A stretch of 7,171 nucleotides of DNA from positions 1,596,637 to 1,603,807 of the forward strand of contig CP070793.1 of assembly GCA_020346965.1 (NCBI GenBank), given 5' to 3'. The translations under genes were made by a program, and so were the position numbers. Positions 1-4,729 of this stretch are shown here, one piece after another. Source of the DNA: Chloroflexota bacterium. Lineage in GTDB: Bacteria; Chloroflexota; Dehalococcoidia; GIF9; AB-539-J10. The notes below the pieces were generated by a model that saw only the letters and a program-made list of their open reading frames with translations, was not told where the DNA came from and did not search any database. Each line of letters begins with the position of its first letter. The first letter of the stretch is position 1.

Positions 1-52
1 AATAGGGATTCCATCCCAGTTCTCCTAGAATTTGTGAAGTATTTTCTGTCAT
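1..52 (-). CDS. N-terminal start of an unidentified protein (runs off left edge)
   Basis: Seen: a minus-strand ATG at 52-50 opens a frame that stays open to the left edge and reads MTENTSQILGELGWNPY. A strong Shine-Dalgarno, AGGAGA, lies at 59-64 with 6 nt to the ATG, so the start is well supported. It is the last element of a long minus-strand leader (promoter near 470-498, structured segment 200-378, small ORF 63-146). Inference: the 'LxxLGWNxY/F' opening resembles the N-terminus of long RsgA-type ribosome-assembly GTPases, but 17 residues are too few to name it, so no symbol is given. The gene body lies outside the window. Confidence 0.6.
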   Translation of the reverse strand, partial: MTENTSQILGELGWNPY

Positions 53-62
53 CAACTTTCTC

Positions 63-146
63 CTACTCCTTCTTGCGACTGATCATTCCAACGCGAGCTG
101 CGTGTCTACCACCATCGGTTCTGATAGTGTCTTTATTGATATTCAC
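63..146 (-). CDS. Candidate 27-codon small ORF coupled to the downstream gene
   Basis: Seen: a GTG at 146-144 has GAAGGAG (154-160) 7 nt upstream and opens a 27-codon frame ending in TAG at 65-63. The peptide is basic, with a C-terminus reading ARVGMISRKKE. Its TAG runs into the AGGAGA ribosome site of the next gene, whose ATG lies 10 nt after the stop, so the two would be translationally coupled. A nearby ATG at 151-149 sits only 2 nt after the same ribosome site and gives ATG AAG TGA, so GTG is preferred. Inference: a leader peptide or a small regulatory or structural protein. No family is recognised. A chance ORF of this length is quite possible, but the ribosome site and spacing are unusually good. 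Confidence 0.35.
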   Translation of the reverse strand: MNINKDTIRTDGGRHAARVGMISRKKE

Positions 147-153
147 TTCATTG

Positions 154-160
154 CTCCTTC
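154..160 (-). promoter_or_regulatory. Ribosome binding site of the 27-codon ORF
   Basis: GAAGGAG on the minus strand, 7 nt before the GTG at 146. It decides the start in favour of GTG over the ATG at 151, which would be only 2 nt away. Confidence 0.4.
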
Positions 161-219
161 TGTAAATCTGTAAAGATGATTATGATTCGCTTGTTGGGTT
201 AGCACCCCTGAAAAGAATA

Positions 220-246
220 GACCGCGGGTTTACAGCGCCCGCGGCC
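220..246 (-). terminator. Terminator-like hairpin within the leader (proximal to the genes)
   Basis: Minus strand: GGCCGCGGG, a 9-nt loop, then CCCGCGGTC (one G-U pair), followed by the pyrimidine-rich tract TATTCTTTT. The strong GC stem with a U-rich tail resembles an intrinsic terminator or attenuator, although the U tract is interrupted. Transcripts ending here would not reach the genes at 146 and 52. Confidence 0.35.
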
Positions 247-298
247 AGTTTCTGAGTTGGTACTTCTGCTTCGTATTCAAAAGCGAGGGAAATAAAGA

Positions 299-320
299 GA
301 CCGTTCCTGGGGGAACGGCC
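299..320 (-). repeat. Upstream hairpin of the leader, sister of the one at 220-246
   Basis: Minus strand: GGCCGTTCC, loop CCCA, GGAACGGTC, giving nine pairs including one G-U, followed by TCTCTTTATTT. It shares its flanks with the second hairpin: both start TGGCCG and end CGGTCT before a T-rich run. It could be a second attenuator or a duplicated structural module. Confidence 0.4.
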
Positions 321-349
321 AAACACTCGGGTTAGCTTAAAAAGACCAT

Positions 350-409
350 TCAGCCGGAAACGCACCAGGGGGGCGCTACAATAACGTATCGTACATATTC
401 TTTAAACAT
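350..409 (-). CDS. Candidate 19-codon leader peptide
   Basis: Seen: a minus-strand ATG at 409-407 follows a near-perfect Shine-Dalgarno (AAAGGAGGG, 416-424; 7 nt from AGGAGG to ATG) and encodes MFKEYVRYVIVAPPWCVSG, ending in TGA at 352-350. Its codons for A-P-P-W overlap the 5' strand of the terminal stem of the structured element (366-378), so a ribosome translating it would keep that stem open. This is the arrangement used by leader-peptide attenuators. There is no run of one amino acid's codons that would name an effector. A -1 shift at the CCCCCC tract would join it to a 61-codon open frame ending at 180, giving about 76 residues of no recognised family. So it could instead be the start of a broken small gene. 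Confidence 0.35.
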   Translation of the reverse strand: MFKEYVRYVIVAPPWCVSG

Positions 410-415
410 TCACGT

Positions 416-424
416 CCCTCCTTT
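416..424 (-). promoter_or_regulatory. Strong ribosome binding site of the leader ORF
   Basis: AAAGGAGGG on the minus strand, the best match to the 16S rRNA tail in the window, with AGGAGG 7 nt before the ATG at 409. Its strength is the main reason to take the 19-codon ORF seriously. Confidence 0.5.
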
Positions 425-457
425 CCGGTTTCCCGTTGCCGGCCGGAGCCGGTTTCC
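425..457. repeat. Direct repeat CCGGTTTCC x2 flanking a GC hairpin
   Basis: CCGGTTTCC occurs at 425-433 and again at 449-457 (24-bp period). Between and overlapping them is CCGGC-CGGA-GCCGG (439-452), a 5-bp GC hairpin. It lies between the predicted transcription start (about 463) and the leader ribosome site, so it would sit in the first ~40 nt of the minus-strand transcript. It could be an RNA stem or a protein-binding site. Confidence 0.4.
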
Positions 458-469
458 AATGTTTACCTG

Positions 470-498
470 ATGCTACCACAGGCATCTTCTGAAGTCAA
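470..498 (-). promoter_or_regulatory. Sigma70-type extended -10 promoter for the minus-strand leader
   Basis: Minus strand: TTGACT (498-493, 5 of 6 to the -35 consensus), a 17-bp spacer, then TAGCAT (475-470, 4 of 6 to the -10 consensus) preceded directly by TGG, an extended -10 TGn. Transcription would begin near 463 and read through the 19-codon ORF, the structured element and the 27-codon ORF into the gene at 52, leaving an untranslated or leader region of about 410 nt. Confidence 0.45.
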
Positions 499-721
499 GA
501 TGAAATTGGGAATCCGGCCTAAAGAGGAAGGCCTGGGTGCTCGTTGCTGCACATAGACTCATTGGTGCCGTAAGTTATGGGTTAGATGCCTTCGATCAAC
601 CTTTGCTTATGAACTCTATTCTAGGCAGGGGAAATGTGATTCATAGTAGGCCTAGGGCTTCCCTATCCCGGTTTTCCGGACTTCTGAACGCGACATTAGT
701 TCATTTTCTTGCCCTTTCACT

Positions 722-756
722 GTCTGCCAACTATAGGGATTTGAGGTCTGGCAGAC
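722..756. repeat. Inverted repeat with 8-bp arms
   Basis: GTCTGCCA (722-729) and TGGCAGAC (749-756) are exact reverse complements separated by 19 nt. There is no T-run after either arm, so it is not an obvious intrinsic terminator. Function unknown. Confidence 0.4.
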
Positions 757-791
757 TGACGGAAATTCCCCGCATATACCCATATTACTCA

Positions 792-820
792 TTGACATCA
801 TTGACCTAATCATTTACGCT
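792..820 (+). promoter_or_regulatory. Weak promoter candidate for the kor operon
   Basis: A perfect -35 hexamer TTGACA (792-797) is followed after 17 bp by TACGCT (815-820), which matches only 3 of 6 positions of the -10 consensus. If real, the kor transcript has a leader of about 200 nt that includes both dyads at 963-1023. The weak -10 may imply an activator. Confidence 0.2.
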
Positions 821-955
821 TTAGACATTGATTAAGAGTTTAATTAAGGCCATGTCAATCGGTTTGATGACCGAGACGCCATCTACTTCATCCGACATAT
901 CCAACTCTCTTTTCGCTGCAATCTCAACGAGCATTTCATCCGGCAAACGGATTTT
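821..955 (-). pseudogene. Decayed coding fragment of an unidentified protein
   Basis: Seen: a minus-strand frame of 44 codons with no stop until TAA at 823-821. It starts KIRLPDEMLVEIAAKRELD and ends in a hydrophobic stretch, IDMALIKLLINV. It reads like real protein, with alternating charged and hydrophobic residues, but it has no good start: a TAG lies five codons upstream (970-968), and the internal ATG at 934 or TTG at 946 has only a poor ribosome site. An ATG at 960-958 one frame away would join it by a single frameshift in GGGAAAATCC. The 'GVSVIKPIDMALIKLL' end loosely recalls nucleotidyltransferase-type antitoxin proteins, but this is a weak resemblance. Likely a gene remnant; a short genuine ORF from 934 is the alternative. 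Confidence 0.3.
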
Positions 956-962
956 CCCATGG

Positions 963-981
963 GAACTCTATGGAAGAGTTC
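963..981. promoter_or_regulatory. Operator-like dyad 1 upstream of korD
   Basis: GAACTCTATGGAAGAGTTC: perfect 7-bp arms with a 5-nt centre, 19 bp in all, centred at 972. It has the same architecture as the dyad at 1005-1023, and the centres are 42 bp apart (about four helical turns). It could be a regulator site or an RNA hairpin in the kor leader. Confidence 0.4.
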
Positions 982-1004
982 ACTGACTTTCGTACTACGT
1001 CATG

Positions 1005-1023
1005 TTACAGGTGCATCCTGTAA
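1005..1023. promoter_or_regulatory. Operator-like dyad 2 abutting the korD start
   Basis: TTACAGGTGCATCCTGTAA: perfect 7-bp arms with a 5-nt centre, ending 6 nt before the korD ATG. As DNA it is operator-sized. As RNA the hairpin would sit directly against the weak korD ribosome site (AAGAAG, 1022-1027) and could limit its translation. Confidence 0.45.
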
Positions 1024-1029
1024 GAAGAA

Positions 1030-1239
1030 ATGAAGAGCAAAGTAGAAATCTATAAAGGTTGGTGCAAGAAGTGTGGTATCTGTGTAGAATTCTGCCCTCA
1101 CGGTGTGTTAGACATTGACGAAGAGGGCTATCCATTTGTCAAAGCCCCGGAGAAATGCAAAGGCTGTGACTGGTGTGACATAAGGTGTCCCGATTTCGCC
1201 ATCAAGGTGTCAAGAGATGACAAAAGAAAAAAGAAATGA
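1030..1239 (+). CDS. korD: 2-oxoacid:ferredoxin oxidoreductase delta subunit (2[4Fe-4S] ferredoxin)
   Basis: A small cytoplasmic electron carrier of 69 residues that passes electrons from the KorABC catalytic core to the ferredoxin pool. Seen: two complete [4Fe-4S] motifs, CxxCxxCxxxCP at residues 12-23 (C12, C15, C18, C22) and 43-54 (C43, C46, C49, C53), the classic 2[4Fe-4S] pattern, and a lysine-rich tail. The length is typical of the separate delta subunit of four-subunit 2-oxoacid oxidoreductases. The ATG at 1030 is the only sensible start, because the first cluster begins at residue 12; its ribosome site is weak (AAGAAG). It is first in a four-gene operon and its end overlaps korA by 23 nt. 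Expression may be set by the two dyads just upstream. The substrate of the complex cannot be read from this subunit. Confidence 0.93.
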   Translation: MKSKVEIYKGWCKKCGICVEFCPHGVLDIDEEGYPFVKAPEKCKGCDWCDIRCPDFAIKVSRDDKRKKK

Positions 1240-2365
1240 CCGCATTCTGGTCCAGGGGAACGAGGCCTGTGTTCGTGGAGCACTCATGGCAGGTTGTCGT
1301 TTCTATGCCGGCTACCCAATTACTCCAGCGACGGAAATCATGGAACATATGTCCCGGCAGCTCCCCAGAGTGGGTGGCGTCTTCATCCAGATGGAAGACG
1401 AAATTGCCAGTTTAGGCGCAGTGATTGGAGCATCGTTGGCCGGTCTAAAGAGCATGACCGCTACCAGCGGCCCGGGGTTCTCATTGATGCAGGAGCACAT
1501 AAGCTTCGCCTGTATGGCAGAGGTACCCTGTGTAATCGTGAATGTAATGAGAGGAGGACCCAGCACCGGGCTACCTACTCTGCCCTCCCAGGGAGATGTT
1601 ATGCAGGCACGCTGGGGAGCGCACGGCGATCACCCGATAATTGCTCTCTGTCCCTCGTCAGTATATGAGTTCTTTGACCTTACTATAAAGGCCTTTAACC
1701 TTTCGGAGAAGTACCGCATTCCCGTCGTGTTACTGACGGACGAAGTGGTCGCCCATATGAGGGAGAGTGTTACGCTTCCACCAAGGGAGAAGTTAGTTAT
1801 TGAGGAGAGACGTAAACCTTCTGTTCCGCCCGAGTGGTACGTACCCTACGATGATAAACAGATAGATGTACCTCCCATGCCTGCTTTCGGCGAGGGATAC
1901 CGCTATCATGTTACCGGTTTGGCCCACGATATTCGGGGATACCCAACGACTCGCAGTGATGAAGTAGGGCATCTGATCCACCGCCTCTTCAGCAAGATCA
2001 CCCGGGATTTCCATCTCCTTCAATGGTTCGATTCATACCAGACCGAAGATTCTGTAGTCACTATTGTTGCCTATGGTTCGGTGGCCCGGTCAGCCCTACA
2101 CGCAGTGAAGGAAGCCAGAGAGACTGGACTCAAGGTAGGACTGGTCAAGCTTAAAGTGCTCTGGCCGTTTATGCGTCAAACCGTAGTGAGATTCCTGGAG
2201 AGCTCGGCCAAGGTGCTTATCCCCGAGATGAACATGGGGCAATTATCTCGGGAAGTCAAGAGGGTTAATCAGGGTAGATGTGAGATAGTGACCTTAAACA
2301 AAGCAAATGGGACTATGCTTTCTCCCAAAGAAATACTGCAAAGCATAGAGGATATTTACCCGTGA
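1217..2365 (+). CDS. korA: 2-oxoglutarate (2-oxoacid):ferredoxin oxidoreductase alpha subunit
   Basis: Alpha subunit of the CoA- and TPP-dependent complex that interconverts a 2-oxoacid plus CoA with acyl-CoA, CO2 and reduced ferredoxin; cytoplasmic and oxygen-sensitive. Seen: 382 residues, usual for KorA. The N-terminal pyrimidine-binding domain carries GNEA (14-17), YPITPATE (33-40), QMEDEIAS (58-65) and TSGPGFSLMQE (83-93), followed by RGGPSTGLPT (112-121), all hallmarks of the KorA/VorB family. The C-terminal third (about 250-382) is the transketolase C-like domain. The ATG at 1217 overlaps korD by 23 nt, with AAGG-type ribosome bases about 8 nt upstream. The stop overlaps korB by 4 nt. 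2-Oxoglutarate is the most likely substrate because of the D-A-B-C subunit set; branched-chain 2-oxoacids are the alternative. No gamma-domain fusion is present. Confidence 0.92.
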   Translation: MTKEKRNDRILVQGNEACVRGALMAGCRFYAGYPITPATEIMEHMSRQLPRVGGVFIQMEDEIASLGAVIGASLAGLKSMTATSGPGFSLMQEHISFACMAEVPCVIVNVMRGGPSTGLPTLPSQGDVMQARWGAHGDHPIIALCPSSVYEFFDLTIKAFNLSEKYRIPVVLLTDEVVAHMRESVTLPPREKLVIEERRKPSVPPEWYVPYDDKQIDVPPMPAFGEGYRYHVTGLAHDIRGYPTTRSDEVGHLIHRLFSKITRDFHLLQWFDSYQTEDSVVTIVAYGSVARSALHAVKEARETGLKVGLVKLKVLWPFMRQTVVRFLESSAKVLIPEMNMGQLSREVKRVNQGRCEIVTLNKANGTMLSPKEILQSIEDIYP

Positions 2366-3201
2366 AAGAACGTAAACACCTGATCCACGATTACCTTCGC
2401 TCGACCAAGGGATTCCCGCACATCTGGTGTCCTGGATGCGGTATCGGTGTCCTGCTCGGTGCGCTCATCAGGGCCATCGACAGCGATGGATATGGTAAGG
2501 ACGACATTGTCCTCATTTCCGGGATAGGGTGTTCGGGCCGGTTGCCGACCTATGTGGACTTCAATACTTTGCATACTACGCACGGCAGAGCACTTACCTT
2601 TGCCACCGGTATAAAACTGGCCAATCCATCCCTCAAAGTAATTGCCATCATGGGAGACGGGGATGCCACAGCGATCGGAGGTAACCATTTCATACATAGC
2701 GCAAGAAGAAATGTGGGGATTACCTCCATAGTCATCAATAACAACACATATGGGATGACTGGAGGGCAATTCTCGCCTACTACGCCTTTTGGGCTAAAGA
2801 CGAGCTCTTCCCCCTACGGAAACCTGGAATCCGCCTTTGACATCTGCGGACTGGCCAGAGAAGCTGGAGCTGCGTTTGTGGCACGATCTACAGTCTATCA
2901 TGCCCGACTCCTTGAAAAAATGATCGGAATGGCCCTCAATAGGGAAGGATTCTCCGTGGTGGAAGTCATCTCCAATTGTACGACATACTTTGGCCGCGAG
3001 ATAGGTTTGGCGTCCCCGGTGGAAATGATGAAGTGGCAGAGAGACAAGTCGGTAACGGTAGAGAAAGCACAGGAGCTTCAGGAAGAAGATCTCAAACAGA
3101 AGATGGTAATTGGTGTGCTGGTAGATAGGAAAGTGCCGGCATACCATGAACTGTATCAAGACTTGATAGGGAAATGCAGATTGAACGAAGATGAGGTATG
3201 A
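2362..3201 (+). CDS. korB: 2-oxoglutarate (2-oxoacid):ferredoxin oxidoreductase beta subunit
   Basis: Beta subunit, which binds thiamine pyrophosphate and the catalytic-site [4Fe-4S] cluster. Seen: 279 residues, normal for KorB. CPGC (23-26) and GIGCSGR (54-60), with C206, supply the four expected cluster cysteines (C23, C26, C57, C206). The TPP/Mg motif starts at GDGDATAIGGNH (98-109) and ends with NNNTYGMTGGQ (126-136). The start is GTG at 2362, overlapping the korA stop as GTGA, with AGAGGA (2347-2352) 9 nt upstream; this implies coupled translation with korA. The 3' end overlaps korC by 11 nt. Together with KorA it forms the active site at the subunit interface. No missing key residue was seen. 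Confidence 0.93.
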   Translation: MKERKHLIHDYLRSTKGFPHIWCPGCGIGVLLGALIRAIDSDGYGKDDIVLISGIGCSGRLPTYVDFNTLHTTHGRALTFATGIKLANPSLKVIAIMGDGDATAIGGNHFIHSARRNVGITSIVINNNTYGMTGGQFSPTTPFGLKTSSSPYGNLESAFDICGLAREAGAAFVARSTVYHARLLEKMIGMALNREGFSVVEVISNCTTYFGREIGLASPVEMMKWQRDKSVTVEKAQELQEEDLKQKMVIGVLVDRKVPAYHELYQDLIGKCRLNEDEV

Positions 3202-3763
3202 GATAAGAATTGCCGGAACTGGCGGACAGGGAGTCATAATAGCGGGAACTATTCTGGCTGAGGCAGGTATCTTTGAGGGATACCAGGTTGTCCAAACTCA
3301 AAACTATGGTCCTGAGGCCCGGGGTGGCACCTCCGCATCGGACGTAATTCTCAGCTATGCTGAAATAGATTATCCGAAAACACTGGGGCTGGACATATTG
3401 CTGGCTTTTAACCAGAGGGCCTGTGACGAAAACCTGCGCGATATGAAGCATCAAGGTTTGGTCATAGTAGACGCTGATTTGGTGAATTATGTATTTTGGA
3501 GGAATGTAGTAAGAGCGCCTTTTTCCCGATTATCTCAAAAGAAACATAAAGAGCAGAGATTTGCCAATATGTTAGCCATAGGCGTGTTGGCACCTCTATG
3601 TCCCTGGTTTTCTACCCGCTCTATAAATAGAGCTATTTCCCAAAGGATGCCCCGGAGCACTGTCCAGTCGAATCTGGCAGCATTCCGGGAGGGAATCAAG
3701 CTTGGTAACGCGTTAAAGGATAAGACCACATATCAGGAAATAGAAGGACCTGCAGAAGTCTAA
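3191..3763 (+). CDS. korC: 2-oxoglutarate (2-oxoacid):ferredoxin oxidoreductase gamma subunit
   Basis: Gamma subunit of the complex, involved in CoA binding and assembly. Seen: 190 residues of the pyruvate/2-oxoacid oxidoreductase gamma family, with the N-terminal glycine-rich loop GTGGQGV (9-15) and the family motif QNYGPEARGG (37-46), then the alternating beta/alpha Rossmann-like body with LLAFNQ near 70-76. The ATG at 3191 overlaps the korB end by 11 nt, and its own ribosome site is poor (GAACGAAG just upstream), so it probably depends on ribosomes coming from korB. It is the last gene of the operon. It completes the DABC set, so the complex encoded here needs no partner from elsewhere. 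No terminator hairpin is visible after it. Confidence 0.92.
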   Translation: MRYEIRIAGTGGQGVIIAGTILAEAGIFEGYQVVQTQNYGPEARGGTSASDVILSYAEIDYPKTLGLDILLAFNQRACDENLRDMKHQGLVIVDADLVNYVFWRNVVRAPFSRLSQKKHKEQRFANMLAIGVLAPLCPWFSTRSINRAISQRMPRSTVQSNLAAFREGIKLGNALKDKTTYQEIEGPAEV

Positions 3764-3856
3764 TCAAAATTCACCAGTTTGTAGTTACACCTCGATAACT
3801 TTCCTGGACGAGATACACGATTCAAAAGCATTCAGATACCTGCCTGGACATCGGGG
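3764..3856. other. Convergent intergenic gap between korC and mpgP
   Basis: 93 bp where the plus-strand kor operon and the minus-strand mpg cluster meet. CCTGGAC occurs twice (3803-3809 and 3843-3849). I see no hairpin with a T-run for either strand, so termination may be factor-dependent. Confidence 0.5.
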
Positions 3857-4675
3857 TTAAGCCATTCCCTGTTTGACTATCTCCTCAATAGCTCTTGCCC
3901 AGCCGTCAGGGCCAATCCCCTCCACCCTGTAGAGATTGGGTATATCTATCCCTTCCCAGATTCCTCCCGGTTTTTGCACTAAGACAGGAATGTCCACTGC
4001 TGAGAGCATGGGCAAGTCATTTGGGCTATCACCTATCGCTATCGTTTTTATTCGTTCTGATTTCCTGCGGAATAAGTCAATCAGGATTGTTGTTGCCTTG
4101 CCTTTGTCATTTGGGCCGGTAACGTCATAATAGCGGCTGCCCGATGCATAATGCAGGCCGGTTTTCTTTATTGCATCTAGCACCTTATTAATCTCATCCG
4201 GTGTTACGTCAAGATCAAGCGTCTCATCGTATTCCCTGGCTTTGGCTCGCTGTGCCGCCTCGAGATTCAGGCTTGTCAAAGATGCCACTTCCTCTGCACT
4301 CATATCACCAAAACCTCTAAAATCAACCCCGGTGTCATTCCTTATCTGTGCCAGAATCCCTCTAATTTGGTGATAGGGGATACCAAGCTCAATTACTAGG
4401 TAACCATCCTTAGCTTCATGGTACTCAAAATCAAACGGGAAATAGCTTTGAGAAATGAAGATCGCTCCGCCGTTTTCCACAATGAAGGGATCTTTTATCT
4501 GCAACTCGGTTCGATATGCCTCTTGCTCTGCCCTGGTCTTGACCGAGCAGAAGATAATGGGTATTCCTTGACTTCGTAAATACTCTATGGATGGCAGAGC
4601 CCGGTTATAAGAGTAAGTTTCCAGGTCCAGCAAAGTGCCGTCTAGGTCAGTGAAAACGACTGGTTTTAAGTTCAT
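3857..4675 (-). CDS. mpgP: Mannosyl-3-phosphoglycerate phosphatase (HAD superfamily)
   Basis: Removes phosphate from mannosyl-3-phosphoglycerate to give the compatible solute mannosylglycerate; cytoplasmic, Mg-dependent. Seen, numbering from the ATG at 4675 (272 residues): HAD motif I DLDGT with nucleophile D10 and acid D12, motif II around FCSVKTR (42-48), ENGGAIFIS (67-75), and motif IV GDSPNDLPML (215-224). These, with KPGGIW and GPDGW near the C-terminus, fit the MpgP/YedP group rather than generic Cof-type HADs. The frame is open 14 codons further, to an ATG at 4717 only 12 nt after the preceding stop, but that start has no ribosome site, whereas ATG 4675 has GGAGAG (4686-4691) 10 nt away and places motif I at the usual position. 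It is third in the mpgS-AsnB-like-mpgP cluster. A glucosyl-3-phosphoglycerate substrate is possible as a side activity. Confidence 0.88.
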   Translation of the reverse strand: MNLKPVVFTDLDGTLLDLETYSYNRALPSIEYLRSQGIPIIFCSVKTRAEQEAYRTELQIKDPFIVENGGAIFISQSYFPFDFEYHEAKDGYLVIELGIPYHQIRGILAQIRNDTGVDFRGFGDMSAEEVASLTSLNLEAAQRAKAREYDETLDLDVTPDEINKVLDAIKKTGLHYASGSRYYDVTGPNDKGKATTILIDLFRRKSERIKTIAIGDSPNDLPMLSAVDIPVLVQKPGGIWEGIDIPNLYRVEGIGPDGWARAIEEIVKQGMA

Positions 4676-4729
4676 CAATCTTAGACTCTCCGCGAACGAA
4701 TTCCAATTCGGTATCATTCATTGGTTTAA

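Larger units (their letters stand above)
200..378 (-). ncRNA. Structured 179-nt leader RNA element, family not recognised
   Basis: Seen on the minus strand: the 5' end TAGCGCCCCCCTG (378-366) pairs with the 3' end CAGGGGTGCTA (210-200), closing the element with about 11 pairs and a CC bulge. Inside are two strong hairpins: GGCCGTTCC/GGAACGGTC around loop CCCA (320-299), and GGCCGCGGG/CCCGCGGTC around a 9-nt loop (246-220). Each of the three helices contains one G-U pair on the minus strand that would be an A-C mismatch on the plus strand, which points to minus-strand transcription. One weaker helix (CCAGT/GTTGG, 246-260) favours plus. Context: it lies between the predicted minus-strand promoter (470-498) and the genes at 146 and 52, where a cis-regulatory leader would be. 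I do not recognise a known riboswitch, T-box, 6S, SRP, RNase P or tmRNA signature. Alternative: a MITE-like insertion, since the inverted repeats end in TA. Confidence 0.45.
499..1029. other. Long intergenic region before the kor operon
   Basis: I see no intact gene here. Contents: an inverted repeat GTCTGCCA/TGGCAGAC at 722-729 and 749-756 with a 19-nt loop; a small stem GGCCT/AGGCC at 516-533; a weak promoter candidate at 792-820; a decayed minus-strand coding fragment at 821-955; and two 7-bp-armed dyads at 963-981 and 1005-1023. A 90-codon plus-strand frame from a GTG at 537 to 809 has a purine-rich stretch before it, but its composition is not protein-like and I do not call it. Confidence 0.5.

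Noticed and set aside
180..365. 61-codon minus-strand frame from GTG
   Set aside because: No ribosome site, and it runs straight through the two strong hairpins and terminal stem, so RNA structure explains the sequence better. Retained only as a possible frameshift partner.
200..378. 6S RNA, T-box or known riboswitch identity for the structured element
   Set aside because: The closed 179-nt size suits 6S RNA, but two strong internal hairpins do not fit its single long arm. No T-box sequence or conserved riboswitch core was found.
537..809. 90-codon plus-strand frame from GTG, with a GAGGAAG stretch upstream
   Set aside because: The product is rich in S, L and R with no domain pattern. It spans the 722-756 inverted repeat and the -35-like TTGACA, and no family is recognised. 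It looks like a chance opening in intergenic DNA.
3764..3856. Bidirectional terminator between korC and mpgP
   Set aside because: No stem-loop with a T-run on either strand; only a short direct repeat CCTGGAC.
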